A DNA stretch of 36,051 nucleotides from positions 1 through 36,051 of the forward strand of contig DWXB01000013.1 of the NCBI GenBank assembly GCA_019119415.1, given 5' to 3'. The position numbers and the translations under genes were made by a program. Each line of letters begins with the position of its first letter. Positions within the stretch are counted from its first letter, which is position 1. The DNA comes from Candidatus Ligilactobacillus avistercoris. GTDB taxonomy: Bacteria > Bacillota > Bacilli > Lactobacillales > Lactobacillaceae. The notes beneath the pieces were generated by a model. The model ran no database searches. It saw nothing but the letters and a program-made list of their open reading frames with translations, and was not told the origin of the DNA. Of the stretch, positions 1 through 8,706 are shown in pieces.

Positions 1-249
1 CTTAGTACGAGAGGACCGGGATGAACATACCGCTGGTGTACCAGTTGTTTCGCCAGGAGCAGCGCTGGGTAGCTATGTATGGATGAGATAAACGCTGAAA
101 GCATCTAAGTGCGAAACTCACCTCAAGATCAGATTTCCCATTCCGTTAGGAAGTAAGACCCCTGAGAGATGATCAGGTAGATAGGATGGAAGTGGCAGTG
201 TGGTGACACATGAAGCGGACCATTACTAATCGGTCGAGGACTTAACCAA
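1..249 (+). rRNA. 23S ribosomal RNA, 3' end (partial)
   Basis: This is the last part of a 23S rRNA gene, cut by the window edge. The sarcin-ricin loop sequence (AGTACGAGAGGACCGG) lies at the very start, and the conserved 3' end (ACTAATCGGTCGAGGACTTAACC) runs to about position 249. The exact mature 3' end is estimated. It is followed by a short spacer and a 5S gene in the same direction, so this is the distal end of an rrn operon. Confidence 0.97.
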
Positions 250-330
250 CGGTTAAGACGTGGTGGGTTCAACGAAGAAGGAAAGAATTGTTAGCTAGTT
301 TTGAGAGCACAAAGTTCTCTTAAGAAGATA
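250..330 (+). other. 23S-5S internal transcribed spacer
   Basis: An 80-base spacer separates 23S and 5S. It contains a small inverted repeat (GAGAGC...GTTCTC near 302-320), consistent with a processing stem. There is no tRNA gene in the spacer. Confidence 0.7.
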
Positions 331-448
331 GTGCGGTGATGATGGCCTGAAGGATACACCTGTTCCCATTCCGAACACAGCAGTTAAGCTTCAGCGCGCC
401 GAGAGTAGTTGGGGGACCGCCCCCTGTGAGGGTAGGACGTCGCCGTGC
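331..448 (+). rRNA. 5S ribosomal RNA
   Basis: The segment is about 118 bases long and contains the conserved 5S blocks GGATACACCTGTTCCCAT and CCGAACACAG, followed by GTTAAGCTTC and GGGGGACCGCCCCCTG. The first bases (GTGCGGTG, 331-338) can pair with the last ones (CGCCGTGC, 441-448, with wobble pairs), forming helix I and setting the ends. It closes the rrn operon; no tRNA genes follow it. Confidence 0.96.
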
Positions 449-453
449 AATGG

Positions 454-488
454 AAAAGAGGAGTTCCAGTGATGGAACTCCTCTTTTT
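454..488 (+). terminator. Rho-independent terminator of the rrn operon
   Basis: A perfect 15-bp stem (454-468 with 473-487) closes a GTGA loop and is followed by T residues. The stem starts with A residues and ends with T residues, so it can also end the convergent minus-strand phosphatase gene that stops at 494. Confidence 0.93.
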
Positions 489-493
489 GTTTG

Positions 494-952
494 TTATTGT
501 TTCTGAATAAACGTTAACCATGCCGGAAGTGCTGCGCTTAAATCATTATATGTTGCATTAAAGTTGTGTGTATACCACGGATCAGCAATTGGTTGGCCCT
601 TTTTATCTGGTAAAACATCATTAATTCCGTATATTTTAGCCGCTGTTCCCTGAGGGGCCATTGCCCGAAGATCCCGCAGATTCATAGCATCCATGCCAAT
701 AATGTAATCGTTGTTAACAAAATCTTGGGTGGTAATTTGGCGTGAAACCAATCCGGTTGCTGGAATATGGTGGGTCGCTAAAATCTGCTGGGTTCCCTCG
801 TGGGGCTGGCTTCCGACCTGAGCACTTGTTCCGGCTGAATCAACCGTAATTTGGGACGTCAGGTGAGCTTGGGCTATAAGATCGCGCATCATCGCCTCTG
901 CCATGGGTGAGCGACAAATATTCCCCAAGCATACAAATAGGACGTTTGTCAT
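494..952 (-). CDS. Low-molecular-weight protein-tyrosine phosphatase
   Basis: This encodes a cytoplasmic LMW-PTP of about 152 residues. The N-terminal active-site loop reads VCLGNICRSPMAEA, matching the family pattern CxGNxCRSPxAE, and the C-terminal part carries the general-acid region IADPWY (family DPY/DPW). Such enzymes dephosphorylate tyrosine phosphates, often on exopolysaccharide or kinase-linked substrates; the substrate here is not evident. An open frame extends upstream to 1042, but the promoter-like elements at 981-1009 lie inside that extension. A ribosome-binding site AAAGGGGAG sits 6 bases before the ATG at 952; the ATG at 955 is also possible. The gene is monocistronic, convergent with rRNA and divergent from the ClC gene. 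Confidence 0.9.
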   Translation of the reverse strand: MTNVLFVCLGNICRSPMAEAMMRDLIAQAHLTSQITVDSAGTSAQVGSQPHEGTQQILATHHIPATGLVSRQITTQDFVNNDYIIGMDAMNLRDLRAMAPQGTAAKIYGINDVLPDKKGQPIADPWYTHNFNATYNDLSAALPAWLTFIQKQ

Positions 953-980
953 CATTCTCTCCCCTTTCTTGTTTAATATT

Positions 981-1009
981 AGAATACGGAAAGTTACGTG
1001 ATTTGACAA
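981..1009 (-). promoter_or_regulatory. Promoter of the LMW phosphatase gene
   Basis: On the minus strand TTGTCA (1004-1009) is followed after 17 bases by TATTCT (981-986), a good sigma-A-type promoter. Transcription would start near 974, downstream of any start codon longer than the ATG pair at 955/952, which supports the short protein. Confidence 0.7.
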
Positions 1010-1076
1010 CGATTTATGCTTGTCCGGGTACACAGTAACCATGCGGCAATGATTTTAATTTTTTCGATGATAATCA

Positions 1077-1082
1077 TATAAT
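1077..1082 (+). promoter_or_regulatory. Promoter -10 box of the ClC gene
   Basis: A perfect TATAAT lies 36 bases before the ATG of the ClC transporter gene. The -35 region 17 bases upstream is T-rich (TTTAAT) and weak, so only the -10 box is well supported. Confidence 0.55.
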
Positions 1083-1117
1083 AAAAATAAAGTGAAGGAG
1101 AAAGAAGCGACGGTCCA

Positions 1118-2443
1118 ATGGAAAGTGTAAGGGAAGTTCTTCGGCCAGCATTTCAGACGAAGAACTTCATTTTAATTGCGAAGAGTGCGGTAGTCGGAGC
1201 GATTACGGGATTAATCGTTAGTATCTTTCGGTTAATCATCGATCATACGATGAAGTGGTTGTACCTGATTTACCCGTACATGTTTCATCATCCGGTAACC
1301 ATTATCGGGTACGTAATTGTAACGCTCATTCTAGCGTTAGTCCTGGGGTTTATTATCCGGCCGCAGTTACGCAACATTACGGGTTCCGGGGTTCCGCAAA
1401 CAGAAGCCATCCTTGACGGCACGCTTGGAATTAAATGGTGGCCCGTTCTTTGGCGGAAATTTGTGGGGGGCCTCATGGCGATTTGTCCGGGGCTGTTTCT
1501 TGGCCGGGAAGGTCCGTGTATTCAAATGGGAGCGTGCGTCGCTCAGGGAGTGGCGGACGACCTGTTTCCGAGTACCAAGCAAGAGCGGAATACGTTGATT
1601 GCTAGCGGGGTTGCTGCGGGGCTGTCCGCGGCGTTCAGTGCGCCACTTGCCGGGGCGTTATTCCTAATTGAAGAAATTACCCAGGATTTTTCAACCGTCG
1701 TGTGGTTAGCGGCCCTAACTGCCGCGATCGTTTCTGACATGGTAACGCTCATCTTCTTTGGGTTAACGCCAAGCTTACACCTGATTTATGATTTTAGCGT
1801 GCCGTTAGCGCAGTACTGGCAGTTAATTCTGTTGGGGCTAATTCTTGGGTTCTTTGCCTTTCTCTACCAGTGGGTGATTTTAAGTTTGCCCCACTGGTAC
1901 GGCAAGTTAAAGATTATTCCGCGGGCCTGGCACTGTGTCGTACCGCTTTTACTGGTCATTCCGTTAGGGTTGTTCTACTGCAAAATGCTGGGAGGAAGTC
2001 ATAACTTTATCCTTGATATTACCAGTCCCCACTTCAGTGCGTACATTATGGACAGGATGTCCGGGGTTGGAATTTTACTACTCCTGTTGATTATCCGGTT
2101 TGTCTTTTCGATGGTCTCGTACGGTGCGTCGGTTCCAGGGGGGATTTTCATGCCGATTCTGGTTCTCGGGGCAACGGCTGGTGGCTTATATGCGAGCGTG
2201 ATGGTTCACATGGGATTGCTTGCTTCCGGGTACTTCCTCAACATCGTCATCTACGCGATGGCGGCCTACTTCGGTGCAATTGAAAAGGCGCCGTTTACCG
2301 CGGTAGTGCTTATTTCTGAGATGGTTGGGAGTATTAAACACATGATGCCGTTGATTGTGGTTACGCTGGTGGCATACCTGGTGAACGATTGGCTGGGGGG
2401 CCGGCCGATCTACACTGCTTTGCGGGAGTTAAATGGATTTTAG
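1118..2443 (+). CDS. ClC-family chloride channel / chloride-proton antiporter
   Basis: This is a 441-residue polytopic membrane protein of the ClC family, the length of a bare transport domain without cytosolic CBS or TrkA-C domains. Selectivity-filter motifs are clear: GSGVP (89-93), GREGP (129-133, gating glutamate E131) and GGIFMP in the second half. The pair E186-E187 in LFLIEEIT matches the internal proton glutamate of ClC-ec1, and Y432 in GGRPIYTAL matches its Tyr445. Retention of both glutamates predicts a 2Cl-/H+ exchanger rather than a channel, which would fit acid resistance. The AAGGAG at 1095-1100 lies 17 bases before the ATG, which is unusually far, but no in-frame start codon lies closer. 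Confidence 0.93.
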   Translation: MESVREVLRPAFQTKNFILIAKSAVVGAITGLIVSIFRLIIDHTMKWLYLIYPYMFHHPVTIIGYVIVTLILALVLGFIIRPQLRNITGSGVPQTEAILDGTLGIKWWPVLWRKFVGGLMAICPGLFLGREGPCIQMGACVAQGVADDLFPSTKQERNTLIASGVAAGLSAAFSAPLAGALFLIEEITQDFSTVVWLAALTAAIVSDMVTLIFFGLTPSLHLIYDFSVPLAQYWQLILLGLILGFFAFLYQWVILSLPHWYGKLKIIPRAWHCVVPLLLVIPLGLFYCKMLGGSHNFILDITSPHFSAYIMDRMSGVGILLLLLIIRFVFSMVSYGASVPGGIFMPILVLGATAGGLYASVMVHMGLLASGYFLNIVIYAMAAYFGAIEKAPFTAVVLISEMVGSIKHMMPLIVVTLVAYLVNDWLGGRPIYTALRELNGF

Positions 2444-2495
2444 AACCATAAAGTACGGGTCCTTTATGTCCCCGTTCTTTTGAGAGATATAAAAC

Positions 2496-2531
2496 AAGCG
2501 AGTTAAGGAAAGCTGGTTCCTTAGCTCGCTT
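2496..2531 (-). terminator. Terminator between the ClC gene and scrR
   Basis: A 15-bp stem (2496-2510 with 2517-2531, one G-T pair) closes a 6-base loop. On the minus strand it is followed by GTTTTAT, so it ends the scrB-scrR transcript. A weaker stem at about 2450-2480 may end the ClC transcript on the plus strand. Confidence 0.8.
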
Positions 2532-2546
2532 ATTGTTTGCTGTGAG

Positions 2547-3536
2547 TTAATTGGCAAGGTTCCCCGCCCGAAACGTCACCGGAAGAATACACGGTGATTC
2601 AGTGACGGGCTTATCCGGCGTTTCAATCCGTTGCTTGAGGAAGTTGACAAGCACCGCGGCAATGTCTCGTGTTGGCTGGACAACCGTCGGCAATTCCGGG
2701 CAGTAGTTCTGAATTAGCTTGGTGCCGTCAAAGCCGCTTACCCGCAAATCAGTTGGAACGTTAATGTGCAGTTCTTGCGCCGTTTGGAGGACTAAAAGGG
2801 CGGTGAGGTCGTCCGTGCATACCACCGCATCAGGATGGTGGTTAGTCAGCATGTCCTTGATGGCAATTTTTTTGACCGCGGGCGAATCATCAAACCGGAC
2901 CGGACAGATATGGGGCTGAAGTCCAAGGCTGTGCACCGTATCCTGGTATCCCCGGAGTCGTTGAATGGTCGGGTTGGCCTCATCATGGGGATTTCCCAGG
3001 AAATAAATATGCCGGGCACCGGTCCGGTACATGGCCCGGGTCGCGTGCACCATTCCCTGGTAGTTATCGGACGACACGATTGGGATGTGGGGCGCCAACT
3101 GGCGGTCAAACGAAACGATTGGCAGGCCCGTTCGCTGGTATTCACCAATGCCGAGATTATGGGCACCGGCGATTACGCCATCCACCTGGTTGGCAATCAA
3201 CATGCGCAGGTAGGCGCGCTCCTTTTCCTTATCCGTTACACTGTTACACAGGATCATTTTGTAGTTATTGCGCAGCAGTTCGTTTTCAATTTCCTCGACC
3301 AGCTCGGCGAAAAACGGGTTTGTAATCGACGGAACGATGACGCCAATTAAGTGGGTTCGTTTCCCCTGAAGTGAGCGGGCCAGGGAGTTGGGCTGGTAGT
3401 TAAGTTTTTTCATTGCGGCGTGAACCGCGTTAATCGTCTTTTCGCTCAGGTAACCGTAGTGGTTGATTACCCGGGAAACGGTCGTTACCGAGCACTGTGC
3501 TTCCCGGGCAACGTCTTTCAATGTTGGACGGTGCAT
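2547..3536 (-). CDS. scrR: LacI-family sucrose operon repressor
   Basis: This 329-residue LacI/GalR regulator has an N-terminal helix-turn-helix at about residues 5-24 (TLKDVAREAQCSVTTVSRVI), a hinge helix around 50-58 and a periplasmic-binding-protein-like effector domain from about residue 62. The call as sucrose repressor rests on context: it follows scrB by 40 bases on the same strand, and both scr promoters contain AAACGTTT-type palindromes of the kind LacI-family proteins bind. The start ATG has AGGGGG 8 bases upstream. The effector is probably sucrose 6-phosphate or a fructose derivative, by analogy with known ScrR proteins. Confidence 0.88.
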   Translation of the reverse strand: MHRPTLKDVAREAQCSVTTVSRVINHYGYLSEKTINAVHAAMKKLNYQPNSLARSLQGKRTHLIGVIVPSITNPFFAELVEEIENELLRNNYKMILCNSVTDKEKERAYLRMLIANQVDGVIAGAHNLGIGEYQRTGLPIVSFDRQLAPHIPIVSSDNYQGMVHATRAMYRTGARHIYFLGNPHDEANPTIQRLRGYQDTVHSLGLQPHICPVRFDDSPAVKKIAIKDMLTNHHPDAVVCTDDLTALLVLQTAQELHINVPTDLRVSGFDGTKLIQNYCPELPTVVQPTRDIAAVLVNFLKQRIETPDKPVTESPCILPVTFRAGNLAN

Positions 3537-3576
3537 GTTTCATTCCCCCTAAATAAGTTGGTTGTTTGGCTAACCG

Positions 3577-5052
3577 TTATAGGGCAAGCGGCCAGTATTC
3601 CCCGTCAAAGTGGCCGTCACCAGTAAGAGCGACCGTTGTGGCAGCTTGCTCCTGGAAGAAGCGGAAGGTCATAACGTGCCGCCCTCCATTAATAAAGATT
3701 TCCCCCAGTGAAGCATCAATAAAGATGTCGAGGTCAAGGGGGGCGTTTGCTGGGAGGGCGATTGACCGGGTCGTTCCGTATTCCGGGTTGACCGCCTTTC
3801 CCGCCTGACCACGGTCAAGGGTTAACCTTCCGGTGGTGGTATCAAAGCGAAGTTGAATAGCGTGGGTGCAATCCGCATTACCAGCAAGGAAGACGGTTCC
3901 CTGGGTTGAAGCCTCAAAGTGCAGGTGTAACTCATATTGGTTACCGGCATCCGCAATTAGTGGGGTAATTTCCCGGGAAATTGCGCCGTTAAGTGCTTGC
4001 TTGGTTCCCCGAAGGCCCTTCATTGCAGTCACTGGCTGTTGAATTAACTCTCCAGTAGGCGTTACGTGGAGTTCTTTGACCTGGCTAAGGCAGTTCGCCC
4101 AGCCTTCTTCGTCCGTGGGGTAGGTACAATCGGGAAGTCCTACCCAGCTAATCATGTACGTGTTACCGTCGGAAGCGTTAAACGCCTGGGAAGCGTACAC
4201 GTCAAACCCATCGTCAAGGTTGGTCGGCGTGGTGGCGTTGGTGATCGCCGGGGTGGTGAGATCACAGTCATCACCAATGAGGTATATGTTCGGGTAAATG
4301 TTGGCGTAGTGCTGGACTTCCTGGGCAAGTCCCTGTGGACAGAAGATAAGAACCGGGCGTCCGTCAACCCACACAAGGTTCGGACATTCGATCATGTAGC
4401 CCATGTCGTCCTTACTAAACTGGAGGTAACCCTGGTCGTGCCATTCGTGCAGGTCGGAGGATGAGTAGACCGCTACTTGTCCGGTCAGGGTTTGCTTATC
4501 CTGGGCCCCAATGATGGCGTAGTAGGTATTGCCCCGTTTAATTAGCTGGGGATCCCGGAAATGTTCGGTGACGTGGTCAGGTGGGGTAATCAGCGGGGCC
4601 GGCAGCTTGGTAATTGTTCCGTCCGGAGCCATCATGGCGCCTAATTGGTATGGGGTCCGGACCCAGTTCTCGTCTCGGTGATTGCCCGTGTACATCAGCA
4701 TCAGCTGGTTATCAACAACCATCGCTGAACCAGAATACGCCCCGTGGCTATCATACGGAGTATCAGGCGCAAGGGCGAGTCCCTGGTTTTCCCAGTGCAC
4801 AAGGTCTGACGACGTGAGGTGCATCCATGACTTTAACCCGTGAACCGGACCGAAGGGATACGACTGGTAAAAGACGTGCCACTCCCCGTTAAAATATGAA
4901 AACCCGTTGGGATCATTTAGCAGTCCCGACTGGGGATGAATGTGATAGTGCAGCTGGTATTGTGACCGGGCTGCTTGTGCCTGCAGTTGAAGTAGTGTTT
5001 GGGCATCCCAGTCAGCATATGGTAAATACCGCTGTTCGCGCGTCCATTCCAT
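3577..5052 (-). CDS. scrB: Sucrose-6-phosphate hydrolase (GH32 invertase)
   Basis: This is a 491-residue cytoplasmic glycoside hydrolase of family GH32 with no signal peptide. The three signature blocks are present: NDPNG (46-50, nucleophile D47), RDP (166-168, transition-state stabiliser D167) and ECP (222-224, acid/base E222). A C-terminal beta-sandwich follows the five-bladed propeller. It hydrolyses sucrose 6-phosphate from ScrA to glucose 6-phosphate and fructose. The ATG is preceded by AAGGAGG at 7 bases. It is the first gene of the scrB-scrR operon, divergent from scrA. Confidence 0.95.
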   Translation of the reverse strand: MEWTREQRYLPYADWDAQTLLQLQAQAARSQYQLHYHIHPQSGLLNDPNGFSYFNGEWHVFYQSYPFGPVHGLKSWMHLTSSDLVHWENQGLALAPDTPYDSHGAYSGSAMVVDNQLMLMYTGNHRDENWVRTPYQLGAMMAPDGTITKLPAPLITPPDHVTEHFRDPQLIKRGNTYYAIIGAQDKQTLTGQVAVYSSSDLHEWHDQGYLQFSKDDMGYMIECPNLVWVDGRPVLIFCPQGLAQEVQHYANIYPNIYLIGDDCDLTTPAITNATTPTNLDDGFDVYASQAFNASDGNTYMISWVGLPDCTYPTDEEGWANCLSQVKELHVTPTGELIQQPVTAMKGLRGTKQALNGAISREITPLIADAGNQYELHLHFEASTQGTVFLAGNADCTHAIQLRFDTTTGRLTLDRGQAGKAVNPEYGTTRSIALPANAPLDLDIFIDASLGEIFINGGRHVMTFRFFQEQAATTVALTGDGHFDGEYWPLAL

Positions 5053-5068
5053 TAGTAATCCTCCTTGA

Positions 5069-5076
5069 AAACGTTA
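5069..5076. promoter_or_regulatory. ScrR operator-like site near the scrB transcription start
   Basis: AAACGTTA differs by one base from the AAACGTTT core found at the scrA promoter. It lies a few bases downstream of the predicted scrB start, a repressing position. It is an inferred ScrR site. Confidence 0.5.
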
Positions 5077-5085
5077 TCTATTGCT

Positions 5086-5114
5086 ATTCTAGCGGGCGGT
5101 GGTTTTTATGTCAA
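5086..5114 (-). promoter_or_regulatory. scrB promoter
   Basis: On the minus strand TTGACA (5109-5114) and TAGAAT (5086-5091) are exactly 17 bases apart, a near-consensus promoter for scrB-scrR. Transcription would start near 5079. Operator-like half-sites overlap the -35 box and lie just past the start. Confidence 0.85.
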
Positions 5115-5120
5115 ACGCAT
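5113..5120. promoter_or_regulatory. Degenerate ScrR operator overlapping the scrB -35 box
   Basis: On the minus strand ATGCGTTTGACA has the same GTTTGACA right half as the scrA upstream operator, and it overlaps the -35 hexamer in the same way. The left half is degenerate. Confidence 0.4.
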
Positions 5121-5176
5121 GTCATGTTATCGTTTCATAGTTAAAAAAGAAGGATAAAAACGGCATTTTTTCTGAT

Positions 5177-5184
5177 AAACGTTT
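5177..5184. promoter_or_regulatory. ScrR operator overlapping the scrA -35 box
   Basis: The palindrome AAACGTTT (within GATAAACGTTTGACA) runs into the TTGACA -35 box of scrA. It matches the LacI-family core with a central CG. A CcpA cre site is an alternative reading. Confidence 0.7.
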
Positions 5185-5210
5185 GACAGACGGAGAAAAA
5201 GTTGGATAAT
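5183..5210 (+). promoter_or_regulatory. scrA promoter
   Basis: A consensus TTGACA (5183-5188) is followed after 16 bases by GATAAT (5205-5210). Transcription would start near 5217, giving a leader of about 58 bases that contains the second operator. Confidence 0.85.
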
Positions 5211-5228
5211 AGAGTTTGGAAGTTATAA

Positions 5229-5236
5229 AAACGTTT
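5229..5236. promoter_or_regulatory. ScrR operator in the scrA leader
   Basis: A second perfect AAACGTTT lies downstream of the predicted scrA start. Its centre is 52 bp from the upstream operator, close to five helical turns, which suits cooperative binding or looping. Confidence 0.65.
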
Positions 5237-5274
5237 CCATTGCAATTATCATTTACGGTAAAGGAGTGTTTACC

Positions 5275-7242
5275 ATGGATCACAAGAAGGTCGCTGCCGA
5301 CGTCGTTAAGGCGGTCGGCGAAGACAACATTGTTGCCGCTGCCCACTGTGCAACACGGCTGCGGTTGGTCTTAAAGGACGAATCTAAGGTTGATCAAGCA
5401 GCTTTGGATAATAACGATGGGGTCAAGGGAACGTTCAGTACGAACGGGCAGTTCCAGATTATTATTGGCCCTGGTGACGTTAATAACGTTTACGACGAAA
5501 TGGTTAAGCAGACGGGGGTTCAGCAGGCTTCGACTGATGACCTGAAGCAGATTGCTGCGAAGGGGAAGCACGTTAACCCAATTATGGCGTTTGTTAAGCT
5601 GTTATCCGACATCTTTGTTCCGCTGATTCCAGCCCTGGTTGCCGGCGGGCTTATGATGGCGTTAAACAACTTCATTACGTCAAAGGGACTCTTTGGCCCT
5701 CAGGCCGTTGTTACGATGGTGCCGTGGCTTAAGCCAATCTCAAACATGATTCAGGTTATGTCGTCCGCACCGTTCATCTTCTTACCAATTCTGGTTGGTT
5801 TTTCTGCTGCTAAGCGGTTTGGTGCCAACCGATTCCTCGGTGGGATGATCGGGATGATGATGACGTCCCCGAGTTTGATTGCGGGCCACTCATGGGTGCT
5901 ATTTGGGATGCACGTTTCCCAGACACCGTACACGTACCAGGTTATCCCGGTATTGGCGGCCGTATGGGTCCTGTCCATTCTGGAGAAGTTCTTCCACAAG
6001 CACTTACCAGAAGCCGTGGACTTTACGTTCACCCCGTTACTGTCCGTTATCATTACCGGCTTCCTGACGTTTGTTCTGATTGGGCCGGTTATGCGGGCCG
6101 TTTCTGAGTACCTGACAGACTTTATTGTTTGGCTGTACCACATGACTGGTGCTATCGGAATGGGAATCTTTGGGGCCTGCTACTCACCGATTGTGCTGAC
6201 CGGGCTGCACCAGAGTTTTCCAGCCATCGAAACCCAGTTAATTACCGCCTTACAGCATGGTAAGGGGGTTGGGGACTTCATCTTTATCGTTGCTTCCATG
6301 GCCAACGTTGCTCAGGGGGCCGCAACCTTCGCCATCTGGCGGTTAACTAAGGACAGCAAGATGAAGAGTTTGACCTCATCAGCCGGTGTTTCAGCACTGC
6401 TGGGGATTACGGAACCCGCCATCTTCGGGGTTAACCTGAAGTTTAAGTTCCCGTTCTTCTGTGCCTTAGTTGGTTCGTGTGTGGCATCATTTGTTGCTGG
6501 GCTATGCAAGTTAGGGGCCGCTTCCCTCGGTTCCGCCGGGTTCTTAGGGTTCTTATCAATCCACATTGCTTCCCGGTTGACGCTGCCGTTCTACGTTGGG
6601 TGTGAATTACTGAGTTTCGTCGTCGCCTTCATCATCACCTTTGTGTACGGGAAGAAGCACATCGACCAGGTTAACCCAGCCAGTGCAATGGTTCAGGAAA
6701 GTGCCACGGCCGTTTCTGCCGACGAAGCCGCTGCGGTTGATGCCAAGGCAGAACAGGTTGCTAAGGAAGAATTAAGTCTAAACGACGAAATCATTGCTTC
6801 CCCGGTTACCGGCCAGTCAAAGAGTTTAACTGACGTAAATGACGAGGTCTTCTCCACGTTAATGATGGGGAACGGGGCTGCTGTTGTTCCGAGTGACGGA
6901 ACAATCTACGCGCCAGTCGACGGTGAAATTACGATTGCATACGAAACGAAGCATGCTTACGGCTTGAAGTCCGATAACGGTGCTGAAGTCTTAATCCACA
7001 TTGGGATCGATACCGTTAACCTGAAGGGCGCCCCGTTTGAATCGTTTGTTAAGCAGGGCCAGCACGTTAAGAAGGGTGACAAGCTGGGGACGGTTGACAT
7101 CCAGCAGGTAAAGGATGCCGGGCTTGACCCAACGGTAATGGTGGTTATTACTAACACGGCGAACTACGCCGCCGTTGACCGGATTACCGAATCAAAGGTG
7201 GAACACGGCGACCAATTAATTGCTGTTACGGTTAAGGAATAA
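5275..7242 (+). CDS. scrA: PTS sucrose transporter, EIIBCA components
   Basis: This 655-residue protein fuses three phosphotransferase domains in the order IIB-IIC-IIA. IIB (about 1-85) has the phosphorylated cysteine in AHCATRLR (C25). IIC (about 105-455) is the multi-helix membrane channel. IIA (about 500-655) is of glucose type with the active-site histidine in VLIHIGIDT (H575) and the partner histidine in KHAYGL. It imports sucrose and releases sucrose 6-phosphate for ScrB. A GTG at 5266 overlaps the AAAGGAG sequence, so the ATG at 5275, 8 bases after it, is the better start. Specificity for sucrose comes from family resemblance and the adjacent scrB. Confidence 0.94.
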   Translation: MDHKKVAADVVKAVGEDNIVAAAHCATRLRLVLKDESKVDQAALDNNDGVKGTFSTNGQFQIIIGPGDVNNVYDEMVKQTGVQQASTDDLKQIAAKGKHVNPIMAFVKLLSDIFVPLIPALVAGGLMMALNNFITSKGLFGPQAVVTMVPWLKPISNMIQVMSSAPFIFLPILVGFSAAKRFGANRFLGGMIGMMMTSPSLIAGHSWVLFGMHVSQTPYTYQVIPVLAAVWVLSILEKFFHKHLPEAVDFTFTPLLSVIITGFLTFVLIGPVMRAVSEYLTDFIVWLYHMTGAIGMGIFGACYSPIVLTGLHQSFPAIETQLITALQHGKGVGDFIFIVASMANVAQGAATFAIWRLTKDSKMKSLTSSAGVSALLGITEPAIFGVNLKFKFPFFCALVGSCVASFVAGLCKLGAASLGSAGFLGFLSIHIASRLTLPFYVGCELLSFVVAFIITFVYGKKHIDQVNPASAMVQESATAVSADEAAAVDAKAEQVAKEELSLNDEIIASPVTGQSKSLTDVNDEVFSTLMMGNGAAVVPSDGTIYAPVDGEITIAYETKHAYGLKSDNGAEVLIHIGIDTVNLKGAPFESFVKQGQHVKKGDKLGTVDIQQVKDAGLDPTVMVVITNTANYAAVDRITESKVEHGDQLIAVTVKE

Positions 7243-7273
7243 CCGTGCTTCTCTCATAAACTAAAGACAAGTA

Positions 7274-7314
7274 AAAATCCGGAGAACCAGTTTGGTTCCC
7301 CGGATTTTGTTTTA
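7274..7314. terminator. Terminator between scrA and cfa, probably bidirectional
   Basis: A 15-bp stem with one mismatch (AAAATCCGG...CCGGATTTT, 7274-7288 with 7294-7308) is followed by TGTTTTAT on the plus strand. The A-rich start gives a U-tract on the minus strand, where it would end the cfa transcript. Confidence 0.85.
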
Positions 7315-7337
7315 TCTTCTAAGTCTTTGAATTGGAA

Positions 7338-8525
7338 TTACTGTTCGTCTTTGTAAACGTAGTTGCGCGTCATTGGCAACCCAGCGCCACTTGGGCCCTT
7401 AGTCAACAGGTACTGCATGACATCCACGTTTCCCACCTGGAAAACAGCCGCGCAGGCCTGGAGGTAGAGGTCCCACATCCGGGCGAACCGTTCGTCAAAC
7501 ATTTGCTCGACCTCTTGGCGGTGAGCGTTAAAGTTCTTGTCCCAAATTTCCAGCGTTTTCTGGTAATGCCGCCGAAGACTTTCAAGGTCAGCAATTTGCA
7601 GGTTGGCGTTGGCGATGTGGTCAATGTTTTCAACGACTCCCGGAATGTAACCGCCCGGGAAGATGTACTTGTTGAGCCATGCGTTGTAGGCGCCCCCCTG
7701 TTGCCGGGTAATCCCGTGAATAAGGGCCGTTCCGCCGTCCTTCAGGAACTGGTTAACTAACTGGAAGTATTCCGCCAGGTTTTCCTTCCCAACGTGTTCA
7801 AACATGCCGACGCTCACCACGTCGTCAAACGGGGCGTGCTTCAGCTTCCGGTAGTCTTCGAGGAAGATTTCCGCCTGGCCTTCAAGCCCCTGGTCCTTAA
7901 TTTGCTGTTGGACGTAGCGGTACTGTTCTTCACTAAGGGTGATCCCCGTGACCTTCATGCCGTACTTCTTAGCAGCCGTGAGCATCAGTGTTCCCCAGCC
8001 ACACCCAATATCAAGGAGTGATTCACCCTGCTTAGGGTGGAGCTTGTGGAGGATGTGCATGACCTTATTCATCTGGGCTTGCTCAAGGGTATCGTCGGGG
8101 TGTTCAAAGTAGGCACACGAGTACGTCATCGTTGGGTCAAGCCACATCTTATAAAAGTCATTTCCGATGTCGTAGTGGGCGGCAATGTCCTTTTTGTTGT
8201 CCTTAACCGAATGGGTCTGCTTCTTGGGCAGGAGGTTCTTGATCTTTGAGTTGTTCATGAAACTGTCCGCTGATTCATAAGCGGAAACCAGCAAACGCTG
8301 AAGGGAACCATCAACGTCAACGGTTTTGTCCATGTAGGCTTCACCTAAGCAGAGCGAAGCGTTCTTGATGAGGTCAGGAATTGAGATCTTGCCGTTAAAG
8401 GTGATGGTCGCCTCGGGTGTCCCATCACCGCCGTACTGTTCCGTTTTTCCATCGGCAAATTTCACCTTCACCGGATAGTTAAACGAGTGTTTCAGTACTT
8501 CCTTGAAAAACAAATCATTCATCAT
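7338..8525 (-). CDS. cfa: Cyclopropane-fatty-acyl-phospholipid synthase
   Basis: This is a 395-residue SAM-dependent methyltransferase of the CFA synthase family. The SAM-binding motif LDIGCGWGT lies at about 171-179, preceded by the conserved block [14 protein letters not shown] (117-130) and followed by GMFEHVG and KYIFPGG. It adds a methylene bridge to unsaturated acyl chains of membrane phospholipids, which protects against acid, ethanol and cold in lactobacilli. The length is typical. The ATG (first of an ATG-ATG pair) has AAGGAGG 8 bases upstream. It is a single-gene unit divergent from the XRE-clpL block; no convincing -35/-10 pair was found upstream. Confidence 0.95.
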   Translation of the reverse strand: MMNDLFFKEVLKHSFNYPVKVKFADGKTEQYGGDGTPEATITFNGKISIPDLIKNASLCLGEAYMDKTVDVDGSLQRLLVSAYESADSFMNNSKIKNLLPKKQTHSVKDNKKDIAAHYDIGNDFYKMWLDPTMTYSCAYFEHPDDTLEQAQMNKVMHILHKLHPKQGESLLDIGCGWGTLMLTAAKKYGMKVTGITLSEEQYRYVQQQIKDQGLEGQAEIFLEDYRKLKHAPFDDVVSVGMFEHVGKENLAEYFQLVNQFLKDGGTALIHGITRQQGGAYNAWLNKYIFPGGYIPGVVENIDHIANANLQIADLESLRRHYQKTLEIWDKNFNAHRQEVEQMFDERFARMWDLYLQACAAVFQVGNVDVMQYLLTKGPSGAGLPMTRNYVYKDEQ

Positions 8526-8654
8526 GTGAAAGACCTCCTTGGAATTGATGAAGTGCTTTCCAAACCAATTGTAACGCTTTTGCTAACTGTTGGTAAGTAA
8601 TTGCGGTACGCAATGGTTGTCATAAAATTATTTCACATTTTTGGTAGTTTACAC

Positions 8655-8682
8655 TTGTCATATACTACAAAAGTGGTATACT
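8655..8682 (+). promoter_or_regulatory. Promoter of the XRE regulator-clpL unit
   Basis: TTGTCA (8655-8660) and TATACT (8677-8682) are 16 bases apart. An 8-bp inverted repeat with one mismatch (GTAGTTTA 8644-8651, TATACTAC 8661-8668) is centred on the -35 box and is a candidate operator for the regulator encoded just downstream. A separate hairpin-like dyad, ATTGCG-GTA-CGCAAT, lies upstream at 8600-8614. Confidence 0.7.
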
Positions 8683-8706
8683 AAAAAACGTAAGGAAGTG
8701 ATGGCG

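Noticed and set aside
449-560. tRNA genes after the 5S gene
   Set aside because: The rrn terminator follows within six bases of the 5S end and no cloverleaf sequence is present.
2835-3350. Plus-strand open frame of 171 codons within scrR
   Set aside because: Antisense to a clear LacI-family gene, with no ribosome-binding site and no family resemblance.
5177-5236. CcpA cre sites rather than ScrR operators
   Set aside because: The AAACGTTT cores resemble cre, but they occur only at the scr promoters and scrK and overlap the promoters, which fits a local LacI-family repressor better. Dual use cannot be excluded.
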